From Spirogloea muscicola (lineage: Eukaryota > Streptophyta > Zygnematophyceae > Spirogloeales > Spirogloeaceae), in contig WELB01000147.1 of NCBI GenBank assembly GCA_009602725.1, positions 162,710-212,119 of the forward strand: a DNA stretch of 49,410 nucleotides, written 5' to 3'. The translations under genes and the position numbers were made by a program. Shown here one piece after another: positions 29,091-38,428 of the stretch; within the stretch, counting starts at the first letter, position 1, and each line of letters starts with the position of its first letter. The notes under the pieces were generated by a model that did no database searches, was not told where the DNA came from, and saw only the letters and a program-made list of their open reading frames with translations.

Positions 29091-30157
29091 CTCCAAATGA
29101 GAACCCTCTCACTCGATGTTGTCTCATCAACTTGAGATCACCTCCATATGAATGACCCAACCTGCGATGCCACAACTTCAAAGTGTGTTGCTCTCTGCTG
29201 TCAACCTGCCACGCTGCATCGTTGCTCTATGACACAGACCCCTCCGAGCAGCCAGTATAATTCGCCACTCTTATCCCCCATAGCCACCACCTCCTCATTC
29301 CTATGGTAGATCCTGCACTCCTGTGGATGAAAGGCAAGTTGCATACCTGTAGCCACACATCATCATCAGGTTTTGCATCCGTTCAGAATCTCCACTGAGA
29401 GCAGGTCCCTGGCCAATGAGGTACATAGAGAACGTCCTCTAGTGTGATTCTTTTCAGTTTTTCACATGGTATCAGAGGACTGATCCTTGGCATTGACAGA
29501 TCTGAAAGAACTACACTAGAGGACGTTCTCTATGTACCTCACTTGGCCAGGAATCTGCTCTCATGGACACTCTGAACAGCCAGAGTATGCAACTTGTCTT
29601 TCATCCACCGGAGCGCAGGATCCTCTCTGGGAATAAGAGGTGGTGGTTTTGGGGGAAGGGAGTGGCGGATTATGCTGGCTGGTCGGAGAGGTCTGTGTCC
29701 CAGAGCAACGATGCAATGTGGCAGTGAAGGAGAGAGCAACACTCTGAGATTGTGGCATCGCAGGTTGTCTGAATGAGGGTAATCTCAAGTTGATGGCAAG
29801 GATCATTCCTCTTATACCATTCAGAGATTGAGAGGATGACACTGCCATAACGGCAACTCCAAAGTCGTCAAGAGCAGCTTCAAAGGCAGCAGCACTCCTC
29901 AACACCACCGCACCCCGCCTAGTCCAGCTTGCCACCTTTTAATCGCCACCGCAATTGTCGGGGTCGGCATCATTGCCGTCGCCACTGCAGACGCTGCTGC
30001 TCTTGGTCTCACTGCTGCCGCTGAAGCTGCTCTTGCCGACTTTGAAGTTGCCATCACGGCAGTGTCGTGGCAGTGTCAGTTAACCCTCGTTGGAATGAGG
30101 GTAATGAAGTCGATAAAATGACATCGATTGAGAGGGTTCTCATCTGGAGTCAACGCC
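29091..30157. mobile_element. Palindromic Ty1/copia relic
   Basis: Two copies of the same copia segment in inverted orientation. The right arm (+) encodes TTLEDVLYVPHLARNLLS (29515-29565) and LRLWHRRL (29738-29762). The left arm (-) encodes VLYVPH and LKLWHRRLGHSYGGDLKLMR (about 29190-29110). VLYVP..L..NLLS and LWH.RLGH are hallmarks of the Pol region just before integrase. Inner arms 29418-29445 and 29513-29540 are perfect inverted repeats. The 67-base centre holds TGGTATCAGAG (29467-29477), the usual initiator-Met primer site of plant copia elements, directly after ...CACA. Outer ends (29091-29150 and 30100-30157) are also inverted copies (GAGAACCCTCTCA.TCGATG). It has many stops and is not functional. 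Confidence 0.7.
29836..30078. mobile_element. 243-bp foldback/MITE-like element in the copia right arm
   Basis: Begins TGACACTGCCA and ends TGGCAGTGTCA. Inner inverted repeats of more than 50 bases follow (29836-29890 against about 30012-30072), for example AGAGCAGCTTC against GAAGCTGCTCT. It interrupts the alignment between the two copia arms, so it inserted after the palindrome formed. No coding capacity and no obvious target duplication were found. Confidence 0.6.
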
Positions 30158-30159
30158 AA

Positions 30160-30593
30160 CACTGCGGCCGCTGTGCAATGCACCTCGTGAGCATGGCGGC
30201 CGCCAGCTGCAAGTTTCCAGCTCATGGAGGCGGTCCGCTACCGGAGGTGTTTTTGCCGTGCCTGCAGCTGTTTCACCACAAAGGCTGGTGAGCCTGAGGG
30301 TACCCTAAGAAGGGTGAAGCCCCCCTGCAGGTGTCTAATGATTGGAGGGCAGGCGCAGGAGGACTGGCAGGCCCTGTCGAGACAAGGCACTGCATTTCTG
30401 CGCAGGAATGACAGGCCGATCTCTCCCAGCTGCCCTTGGAGGGTGGCGAAGGCGGACACGACCCCGTCTGAATGCCCCACCAGCGTGGTGTCGTCCGCAT
30501 AAGTGGGCACAAGGACGCCAGGGCGTGCTGTGGCCGTTGCCTCCAGCGCGCGGTCGTGAGCAGAGCGTAGGAGAAAACCAAAACACGCCAGCG
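30160..30593 (-). pseudogene. RLE retrotransposon, RT fragment (5' half of a split element)
   Basis: In sense: LLRSAHDRALEATATARPGVLVP-like residues in shifting frames, then PTYADDTTLVG (30510-30480), GGFTLLRVPSGSPAFVVKQL and AMLTRCIAQRPQC ending at about 30165. The RT catalytic YADD is intact in this fragment. The upstream boundary at about 30593 abuts the duplicated kinase 3' flank. Confidence 0.75.
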
Positions 30594-31200
30594 GTGTCTT
30601 GTCTTCCGTGTGGCCTGGTCTCGGCTTCTACTGAGCAGAAGGATGGGGTACCAGTTGCCGCATAGAGCCGGCGACAAGGGTTCATGGGAACAGCCATGCC
30701 AGCCTTGGGCGTGGGGTTTGGGCAGTGGCCTCCGACGGACGCAAGCTTGGCCTCGAAGCTCCCAATTTAGCCAGCTGCGAGCTCCCTCGGCGTTGGGCCG
30801 GTCGCACGAGGTCCGCACCGAGGCCAGGCCGGCGGCGGGGCCGCCGCGGAGTGCATCACCGGCCGCTGGCAGAGGCTACACCTAACCCTAAACCTGGACC
30901 CAAAACCCACTCCTGCGCCAGGAGGGACGGCGGGCTGGGGTCCAGCCGGGCTCCCCCGCCCGGCTGCAACCTCGGCCAGCCGCGCCTCCCTCCTCGCCCC
31001 CTTCCTTCTCTCCCTCCTCCCCCTCCCCTCCCTCCCTCCCTCCTTGCATCTGGCTGGCTTTCACAGCCGCTCTTTTAATATCAGCTCGGGCGCACGCGAG
31101 TCATGGCGGGGCGTGACGGGGTGCCCAGCGTCACTTCTGAGCCGCCTGACGCCGGCGTCGATGACGCAGGCCGCGCACCTGGCGAGGTCGGAGTTGGCTG
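30594..31200 (+). repeat. Duplicated 3' flank of the LRR kinase, part 2, plus segment X
   Basis: 30594-30880 aligns with 37333-37545 (TCTCGGCTTC...GAGCAG.AGGATGG, GGTTCATGGGAACA.CC, CTCCGACGGACG.AAGCTT). 30932-31170 aligns with 38239-38428 (CTGGGGTCCAGCC, CTCGGCCAGCC, GGCGGGGCGTGACG, GACGCCGGCG). Together with 22936-23152 this is the displaced downstream flank of kinase copy 1. A start-like ATGGCGGGGCGTGACG at 31103 mirrors 38348. 30990-31040 is a long CT-rich tract. Confidence 0.65.
31044..31082 (+). mobile_element. ~38-bp family C tail-only insertion, empty site preserved at 38325
   Basis: TGCATCTGGCTGGCTTTCAC, AGCCGCTC and TTTTAATAT sit between CCTCCCTCCCTC and CAGCTCGGGCG. The duplicate at 38310-38335 reads straight from CCTCCCTCCCTC into AGCTCGGGCG without the insert. 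No clear target duplication can be defined because of the CT repeats. Confidence 0.7.
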
Positions 31201-31239
31201 TCAATGGCGCGGTGTGTAATTTGTAGGGTCGACTTACCG

Positions 31240-31563
31240 GAAACAAGGGCTCGCCCATTGCGGATAGGGGCTGGGAAAAGGCAGCCCAAAAAGAGAGAAG
31301 GGCTCGCCCATTGAGGATAGGGGCTGGAAAAACCACCCCAAGAAAGAATGAACAAAGTACGAGAAGGGGCCAGGGGAAGCACTAAGAAAGACAAGCACAA
31401 GAAGGAACTAAGCAGCTACGAAGCACTCAGTACCCCTGCTAAGAACCCCAGCTAAGAGGGCTAAGCAGCCGCAGGCCAAAGAAACTTGGCTCCTGGTAGC
31501 GGGTCCCCTTGGCCAGAGGCAAAGGCAGCAGCGAGGGGGCTCATCCGGCACGCAGGCAGGTGC
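31240..31563 (-). mobile_element. Family B copy, 5'-truncated, with doubled tail
   Basis: In sense: a coding scrap around 31560-31440 (AAASGQG..ending near the LLSRG site), the B UTR (TGCTTAGTTCC, CTTCCCCTGGCCCCTTCTCG, TTCATTCTTTCTTGGGG), and two B-type tails in series at 31355-31305 and 31295-31245. It lies head-to-head with the next B copy. Confidence 0.6.
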
Positions 31564-31985
31564 AGCAGGTGCTTGCCATCGATTCGCATGGGGCGCCGGG
31601 CGCTCGGTGGCTCGAGCTGCTCAACCAGCTCTCACGCCACGCCATTGTCCGCCGCTTCCATAGGGAGCCGGTGAACTCCCACGCAGCAGGGTCGCTAGCG
31701 CAGGTGTACCGCATGCGCTTGGCCGTCTTGCTGCAGAGGTCTATGGCCCGCACGCTGCACCTGCGTGCAGGCAGAGCCCTCGCTGCTGCCTCTGGCTCTG
31801 GCCAAGGGACCCGCTTCCAGGAACCCAGTCTCTCTGACCTGAGGCTGCTTAGCAGGGGTTACTGAGTGCTTCGTAGCTGCTTCGTTTCTTTTTTGTGCTT
31901 GTTGTTCTTCGTACTTCCCCTGGCCCCTTCTCGTCCTTTTTTGGGCTGGCTCTTTCCAGCCCCTATCCTCAATGGGCGAGCCCTT
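31564..31985 (+). mobile_element. Family B copy, 5'-truncated
   Basis: Encodes HGAPGARWLELLNQLSRHAI, VRRF, SHAAGSLAQVYRMRLAV, RAGRALAAASGSGQG and SDLRLLSRGY with its stop at 31863-31865, nearly identical to the 3' end of B1. The UTR has TGCTTGTTGTTCTTCGTAC and a B-type tail at 31943-31985 with the ATCCTCAA site uninterrupted. Confidence 0.75.
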
Positions 31986-32820
31986 TGTTCGTGGAGGGAG
32001 GTGGGCCCCTCCCTCCCGTTGGGCGGCGGCACGCGCATCATCGCTGATGTGTTCACCTCTGATGTGGTCGACCGCTCCAACCGGGTGCTCTCTGCCCCGT
32101 GGGCTAGCCACGCTGCGGCGAAGGCCGCTCGCAGCAAGGCGACCAAAAATGCCGACCACTCGGCTGCAGATGAGTTCGTACCCCTGGCCGTGGACGTGCA
32201 CGGGGCTCTCGGGTCCCAGTGGCTCGACCTGCTGGCCAGGCTTGCGCGGCGCGCTGTGTCCCGCAAGCTCGGTGAGCCGGCTGACTTTAACGCCGCTGGC
32301 TCGTGGGCGATTGTCCGTCTCCCTTCAGCGGTCCATGGCCCACGCCTTGCATCTGCGTGCGGGCCGTGCTCTCGCTGCGGCCTCCGGCTTTCGTCAGGGG
32401 GATAGTTTTCCGGCAGCTAGTCTGTCGGATGTGAGGCTCCTCACTCGTAACCACTGAGTGGTCTATCCTCCCCCGTTCTGACATAGCATCTTCAGGCCCC
32501 TTCGTAGCTGCTGAGTGCTTTTCAGGCTTTTGTAACTACTAAGTGGTCCATCCTCCCCCGTTCTGCCATAGCCTCTTCAGGCCCCGCAGTCGCTGCTTAG
32601 CTCGTAGTTTGGCCCCTTCGAACCTTGTCAATTCTTTTCGGGCTGGCTTCTCACAGCCCTTGCCCCCATTGGGAGAGCCACTTCTTCTTTTTAGGCCCCT
32701 CCATCATTTGGCCCCTTCGACCCTTTTGTCAGTTCTCTTTCGGGCTGGCTGTTCACAGCCCTTGCCCCCATCGGGAGTACCACTTCTCCCGTTGGCGCCG
32801 CGCCCACGCGCCCCCCCGCC
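31986..32820 (+). mobile_element. Family D copy, 5'-truncated behind a B tail, followed by two tails
   Basis: Starts in the nuclease core directly after the B tail: GGGTRIIADVFTSDVVDRSN, then AADEFVPLAVDVHGALGSQW, LDLLARLARRAVSRK. After a deletion around 32300 come HALHLRAGRALAAASGFRQG and SDVRLLTRNH (stop 32455-32457). The UTR contains a partial direct duplication (TGGTC.ATCCTCCCCCGTTCTG at 32459 and 32543). Two D-type tails follow at 32638-32690 and 32738-32795. Confidence 0.75.
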
Positions 32821-33411
32821 GTGTCCCCCTCTCCCCCTTCCGGACGTGCGGAATCGCCACGTGGCACACATTTGAGTCCCCACATCAAGCAGTAGCGGAT
32901 ACGGCTAAGGCAGTGGGGGCGCGCGCACGGGCAGTCCGTGCAACTGCAGAGGCCAGGAACATGGAACAGTACGCGCATTGGCAGATTCTTTGGGGCTGAG
33001 AGGCCGATTAAAAATATATGGGTCGTACCGACACCCCCGGCCGGGTGGCGGGATCGGCCGCCAGGCGGCCCGCAACACCCGCCGCATCTCGTGGCAGCCC
33101 GCGCGCCGCGAAGCCCGGCGCGCCCGCGGCCGCCGNCGCGCCGGCCTGCTGCAGCGCCGCCGCAGGGTGAGCCCGCCGCCGCCGCTGCGCTTGCCGGCTG
33201 CTGTCGCCGCCTCGCTCCAAATTTGTGGCCCGGCGCTGGCCCACGCCGAGGCTCCCGCCCACGGAGCTAGCGTTGCAGGCGGTAGCGCCTGTGGCGGCAG
33301 CTCGTAGACGAGTCATCATCCCGCCTGCTGATACTGGCGCTCCTCTGTGGCCGTCGCGTCCCGTCGTCGAGCTGACGCTGCGGCGGCGGCTTAACCGGCA
33401 GCCGTGGCGCG
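32821..33411 (+). promoter_or_regulatory. 5' flank of the intact LRR-kinase gene
   Basis: Corresponds in part to 18720-19243. GC-rich, with one unresolved base at 33136. The frame of the LRR exon is closed by TGA at 33373-33375 without an ATG, so the signal-peptide exon must lie further upstream behind an intron. A stretch coding LLILALLCG near 33335-33365 in another frame is a possible hydrophobic core. A CAG at about 33402 may be the acceptor. Confidence 0.3.
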
Positions 33412-36400
33412 GCGGATGAGGCGGCGCTGCTGGCCTTCAAGGACGGCGTGCGCGACCCCCATGGCGTCCTCGCCGGCTGGGTAGCCGGCGGCGCTGGGCC
33501 CTGCGGCAAAGGCAACATCTCCTGGGTGGGCGTCAGGTGCAGCGGCGGCCGCGTCACGGTGCTGGACCTCGAGGCGTTCGGGCTGTCCGGCGGCGTCTCC
33601 GGCGCGCTCGGCGGCCTGGCGGCATTGGAGCAGCTCAACCTCGGCGGCAATGCCCTGTCGGGGCCCATCCCGCCGTCGCTCGGCGACCTGGCGGCGTTGG
33701 AGCAGCTCGTGCTGTACAACAACAGCCTCAGCGGCGCCATCCCGGCTTCGCTGGGCCGCCTGCGGCGCCTCAACCTCCTGGGCCTTGCCTACAACTCCCT
33801 CTCCGGCGCCGTGCCGGCGGCAGTCTGCACTGCCTCGGCCATGGTAATTCTGGATGTGAGCTACAACCGCCTCACTGGTAGCCTCCCGCCATGCCTCACC
33901 AATGGGTCGCTGCCGACGCTCTTCTTCCTCCTGCTAAGCTATAACAACCTCGGCGGCCGCGTCCTCGACACCACTGGCGTGCCAGCCCTGAGGCAGCTGG
34001 ACATCTCATACAATTCCTTGGTGGGCCCAATCCCACACAGCATTTGCAAGTGCAGCCTCCTGCAGGACCTGAGCCTTCTCAATAACAGGCTGACCGGCAG
34101 CATCCCAGCATGCCTCGGCGGCCTGCCCTTGCTCCGGACACTGTGGCTCAGCGGCAATCGGCTCACAGGCAGCATCCCGCCGACGTTCGGAAATTTGTCG
34201 ATGCTCACATTGCTCGCCCTTCATAGCAACCACCTGACGGGCAACATTCCGCCAGAGCTCGGCCAGCTCTCGGCGATGACCACCCTGCGGCTGTACAATA
34301 ACCGGCTCACAGGCAGCATCCCAGCAAGCCTTGGGGCGCTTCACCATCTCCAGATCATGTACCTCTTCAATAATGACCTCACAGGGGCGATCCCGGCAGC
34401 ACTTGGCAGCCTGGTCGCGCTGCAGCGCCTCGATGTCTCCACCAATCGGCTCACTAAGAGCATCCCAGCAAGCTTCAGTGGTCTGCGGTCGCTGCAAGAC
34501 CTCATCCTGGCTGGAAATGAGCTGACGGGTCCAATACCTTGGGAGCTTGGAACACTGCACAATCTGCAGTCCATAGAAGCCACTGGCAACCAATTTGGGG
34601 GGGGCATCCCGCGTGAGCTCGGAGCTCTGCAGCAGTTGCAGTATCTCTCCTTCAGCAACAACAACCTGAGCGGCCTGATCCCGCCGGAGCTTGCCAACTG
34701 CTCGCGCCTCACCTCACTGTACCTCAGCAACAACCAACTGTCTGGCACCATCCCAGCTGTGCTTGCACGCCTCCCAATTCTGTCTGTACTTGATCTCAGC
34801 AACAACACGCTCTCTGGCAGCCTGCCCTCCGAGCTGCTGGCCGGGCCCAGCCTGGTGGTGCTGGACCTCTCTGGCAACTTGCTCGGAGGCATCATCCCCG
34901 CCGGTAGTGGCCTTTACAGCACGTTGTACAGCCTGAACCTGTCTGGCAATGCTTTCAGCGGGCTGCTCCCGGCCGACCTCAGCAATATCACCAGCCTGCA
35001 GTACCTCCAGCTCGACAACAATCAAGTGAGCTCCAGCCCTGCAATGCACGTATGCCCATAAAGCTGTTGTGCTGCCTCCAGTGAGCTTCAATGTCCTCGG
35101 CTCTCGCTAATAATTTCCTTAAAGTATGAACAAGAGGGCTCAGCAAGCTCCTGTGTACCTCCCGCAGCTGTCGGGCACAGTGCCAGCAAGCCTTAGTGGC
35201 CTGGTGAATTTGCGGAGCCTGTCGCTGCATGCCAACAGATTTTTTGGCCCCATCCCGGCGACTCTTGGCCAGCTGCCCATTCTGCAGGCCCTTGACCTTT
35301 CCACCAACGAGCTGGATGGGGCAATTCCTAGCGCTCTTGGCAACATCGCCACGCTGACCTACTTCAACGTCTCCTACAACAACCTCAGCGGTGCCGTGCC
35401 CACTGTGGGCGCCTTCGCGGCCTTCAAGGCCACCAGCTATGCTGGAAATGCGGGCCTGTGCGGGGAACCTCTGCTGCCATGTGCCCCCATGAAGTCCGAA
35501 TCTTCAAGCATCTCCACAGGGGCAGTTGTCGGCATTGCCATTGGTGCAGCAGCAGCTGTGGCGGTGGCACTGGCCCTTGTTGTCCTCAAGCGAAAGCACG
35601 GTCGCAATGAGGCGTTTTCGTTCACACATCTCCAAGATTGGTTGTGGACGTCTGGTACATTCCGGAAGTCTGACGGCAGCTCGGGCGGGCTCCATGGGAG
35701 CTCATACAGGACAGGCCTGGTGCTCTTCCTTGGTCAGGGCAAAAGCAATTTCACCATGGACGACCTCCTTACTGCCACAGACAACTTCAGTGAGGCACAC
35801 CTTATTGGTCGTGGCGGGTTCGGCTCCGTGTACAAGTAAGCTCTTATCTTGGAGATCCTCATTGTGAATGTACACTGCAGGAAGGCTTTGAGCTTTAGGG
35901 GATGTCCTCATCCAAGTTCCTGAGGTTGACATTTGACTCTCTGCCTGAAGTTGAGGCAAACACCTCGTGACAATTCATCATTGCAGGGCGATCCTGCCGT
36001 CGGGCCTGGCGCTGGCTATTAAAAAGCTGGTGACGGGCGCAGGGCAGGGGCACAAGGAGTTTCTGGCGGAGGTGGAGACGCTTGGCGGCATCAAACACAT
36101 AAACTTGGTGTCGCTGCGAGGCTACTATGCCAGCTCTGGCACATCGGCCACCGTTGAGCTTCTGATCATATATGACTTCATGAGTGGCGGCAGCCTGGAG
36201 GATGCGCTCGGCAGAGTGACCCCCTGGCGGACCATGATGGAGCCCTGGACGTTCCGCTGCAGAGTCGCACTAGGTGCTGCTCGCGGTATCAGGTGGGCAG
36301 CTGTTCCAGGGATGTCACTTCCGACATCTACTACATCTAATTCACTGTCAAGAAAAACACTCCCCCAGCTTTAGTATCTCTGCACCTCCCTACTGCAGGC

Positions 36401-37114
36401 ATCAGTGACAATTTAACATCCTTCCACAGGTACTTGCACGAGGAGTGCACACCTAGAGTGGTGCACCGTGACATCAAGCCAGCAAATATCCTGCTCGGTG
36501 AAGAGGGCGAGGCTCGTGTCGCCGACTTTGGCCTCGCCAAGCATTTCGATCTGACAGACACACACATGAGCACGGCAGTGGCTGGTGAGATCTAGTGCCA
36601 CCTGCTCCCGCTGACATGCTATTATGCTAAGACCAACTTACACACACTGGCTTCCTTGAGTGCAGCTGCACTCTCAAGCGTTTTCATTGCTGCAAATCCA
36701 GGTACGATCGGGTACCTTGCTCCAGAATATGCCTCGAGCGGGCAGGTGAACGAGAAGACCGACGTCTACAGCTTCGGTATTGTGCTGCTGCGACTTGTTA
36801 CTGGGTGCAAGCCCACTGACTCGCGGTTTGGGCAAGCAGAGGGCGATGGCAGCTTGGTGCACTGGATCAATCGCCTGCTGCGGGAGGGAGCGCCCCTGAC
36901 TGCCTTTCTCGACCCCGTGCTACTGCCGCTCGTGGCAGCCAATGGGCTCATCCCTGAGGCTGGGCCGCAGGGCGGTAAGCTAGCAGACGAGATGTTCGGC
37001 ATGCTCAAGGTGGGGCTGGCGTGCACCCGGCAGGCTCCTTTCTCGCGACCATCAATGGGCCAGGTTGTCCAGCTTCTGGAGGACCTCCGCAGCTTTGGGG
37101 CTCGGCCGGCCTGA
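33412..37114 (+). CDS. LRR receptor-like serine/threonine kinase, plant RLK/Pelle type (copy 2, intact in visible exons)
   Basis: Predicted single-pass plasma-membrane receptor kinase. Exons: ~33412-35025, 35168-35835, 35987-36292, 36430-36584, 36702-37114; all introns GT-AG, 117-151 bp, and phases agree. More than 1,050 residues: an N-cap [13 protein letters not shown], about 24 plant-specific LRRs (LxxLxLxxNxLxGxIPxxLG), a C-cap [14 protein letters not shown], a transmembrane helix (35522-35587) and a kinase domain. Kinase motifs: [10 protein letters not shown], the Lys of AIKK (36021), HRD (36464-36472) of [14 protein letters not shown] (36524) and APEYASSGQ. It is thus an RD kinase with all catalytic residues. 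The first exon and signal peptide are unresolved, so the start is provisional. The ligand is unknown; the ectodomain resembles plant LRR XI/XII-type receptors. The window gives no hint of its partner. A tandem paralogue at 19244-22935 is dead. Confidence 0.88.
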
Positions 37115-37620
37115 CCTCGGCCGTGCCGCTATCTCAATAGGATAGACGTGGCCCCTCCAGCGTGGCGCTCTCATGTAGTCAAACTCGTGCAGCGCAGCTC
37201 AAGCAGAGGGTACTGGTTCGGTTCGGCCTGGCACTACATCAGTGAGGTCATCTGCACGCAGTGGTCTCTGAAGGCAGTTTTGCAGGCGTGCAACACATGT
37301 TGGCCTGCACACCCAGCTGGTCGTGCCTTCGGTGTTGCCTGATCTCGGCTTCGATTGAGCAGCAGGATGGTACCGGATGCCGCAAAAACCGACGACTCTG
37401 GTTCATGGGAACAACCGTGCCAGCGATGAGCAGTGGGCTCCGACGGACGAAAGCTTCGAGGCAATCCTGCCCCTCGAGGGCGTGGGACCGGGGAGAGCCA
37501 GGCCAGCTGCGAACTGGGGGGCACCGAGTCCAGGCCGACTGCGGGGGCCGCCGTTGGGCAGCGGCGCGGGCCGCAGCAGAGACGGCGGGGCCGGCAGCGC
37601 TAGGAGGGCCGACGAGAGAA
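37115..37620 (+). repeat. 3' flank of LRR-kinase copy 2 (contiguous reference for the duplicated flank)
   Basis: Uninterrupted version of the flank that in copy 1 is split between 22936-23152 and 30594-30880, and of which a relic lies at 15216-15428. No ORF with domains. Homology ends near 37620, where an E-type tail scrap begins. Confidence 0.65.
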
Positions 37621-38238
37621 GGGAGCTCTCTCACAGCCACCATTTAATCTGGCCGCGCTTGCTTTCTCACAAGGAGGCGGTGAGCTGTGAAAGAGAGGAA
37701 GACTCTTCCACTAGTGGGCGATGCCTGCAATTCGCCAGCCCAGAAAGGACATTGAACGGAGTTCGAAAAGGCCAGAAAAGGATTGGAGCACACAGCGAAT
37801 AAATCGGCCTTTGGGTGCTCAATGTCCCCTGTTGAGCAGCCGCAGGTCAGAGAAACAAGTCTCCAGGTAGCGGGTCCCTGGCTATAGTCAGAGGCTGCAG
37901 CCAAAGCCGACCGGCACGCAGATGCAACACGTGTGCCATTGACCGCCGCAGCAGTACTGACCGGCGCATGCGATACACCTTTTCCCAGCCCCTTTCCTCA
38001 ATGGGCGAGCCCTTCTCTACCTGGGCGAGCGAGGCTGCCGCGTTGAGATCGGCCTGCTCCCCTCAGTGACGTCGGGATACAGCGCTGCACGCTAGCCGTG
38101 TGAAACGACAGCCCAGAATCAACGAACAAGGACCTCAAAGTCGAAGGCGCCAGCACCACACAGCCATGTAAGAGACTACAGCGCATGGGAGCTCGGTGGC
38201 CCCTAGCCAGCAGCCGAGTCGGAGTGACATGCAGCCTG
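37621..38238. mobile_element. Mosaic of retroelement tails and C-terminal scraps
   Basis: An E-type tail end (CTCACAGCCACCA..TCTGGCCGCGCTTGCTT) at 37630-37665. An antisense tail and UTR at 37705-37800, and an antisense C-terminal scrap at 37825-37900. A sense B-type tail at 37980-38015 (CCCAGCCCCTTTCCTCAATG). An antisense F end with CACACAGCCATGTAAGAGAC at 38155-38230. This block is absent between the corresponding flank segments of copy 1. Confidence 0.55.
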
Positions 38239-38428
38239 GGCCTGGGGTCCAGCCTGGGAGCGGGTCTCTCCGCCCAGCTCCTTGGCACCTCGGCCAGCCC
38301 GCGCATTCCTCCTCCCTCCCTCCCTCAGCTCGGGCGGGACGCCAGCCATGGCGGGGCGTGACGCCGCGCCCGGCGTCACCCCGCGCACGTGCCCGCGCGG
38401 GCGCCGCCGGCCTGACGCCGGCGCTGAC
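38239..38428 (+). repeat. Segment X, duplicated at 30932-31170; possible 5' end of the next gene
   Basis: Contains the empty insertion site at about 38325 and an ATG at 38348 (MAGRDAAPGVTP..). It runs into the assembly gap, so its relation to the gene after the gap is open. Confidence 0.45.

Noticed and set aside
30884-30900. CCTAACCCTAAACC, telomere-like
   Set aside because: Only about two imperfect units; not enough for an interstitial telomere.
1259-32795. Tail repeats as a CRISPR array or as self-cleaving ribozymes
   Set aside because: Spacing is irregular, both orientations occur and there are no unique regular spacers; no hammerhead or HDV core was found around the hairpin.
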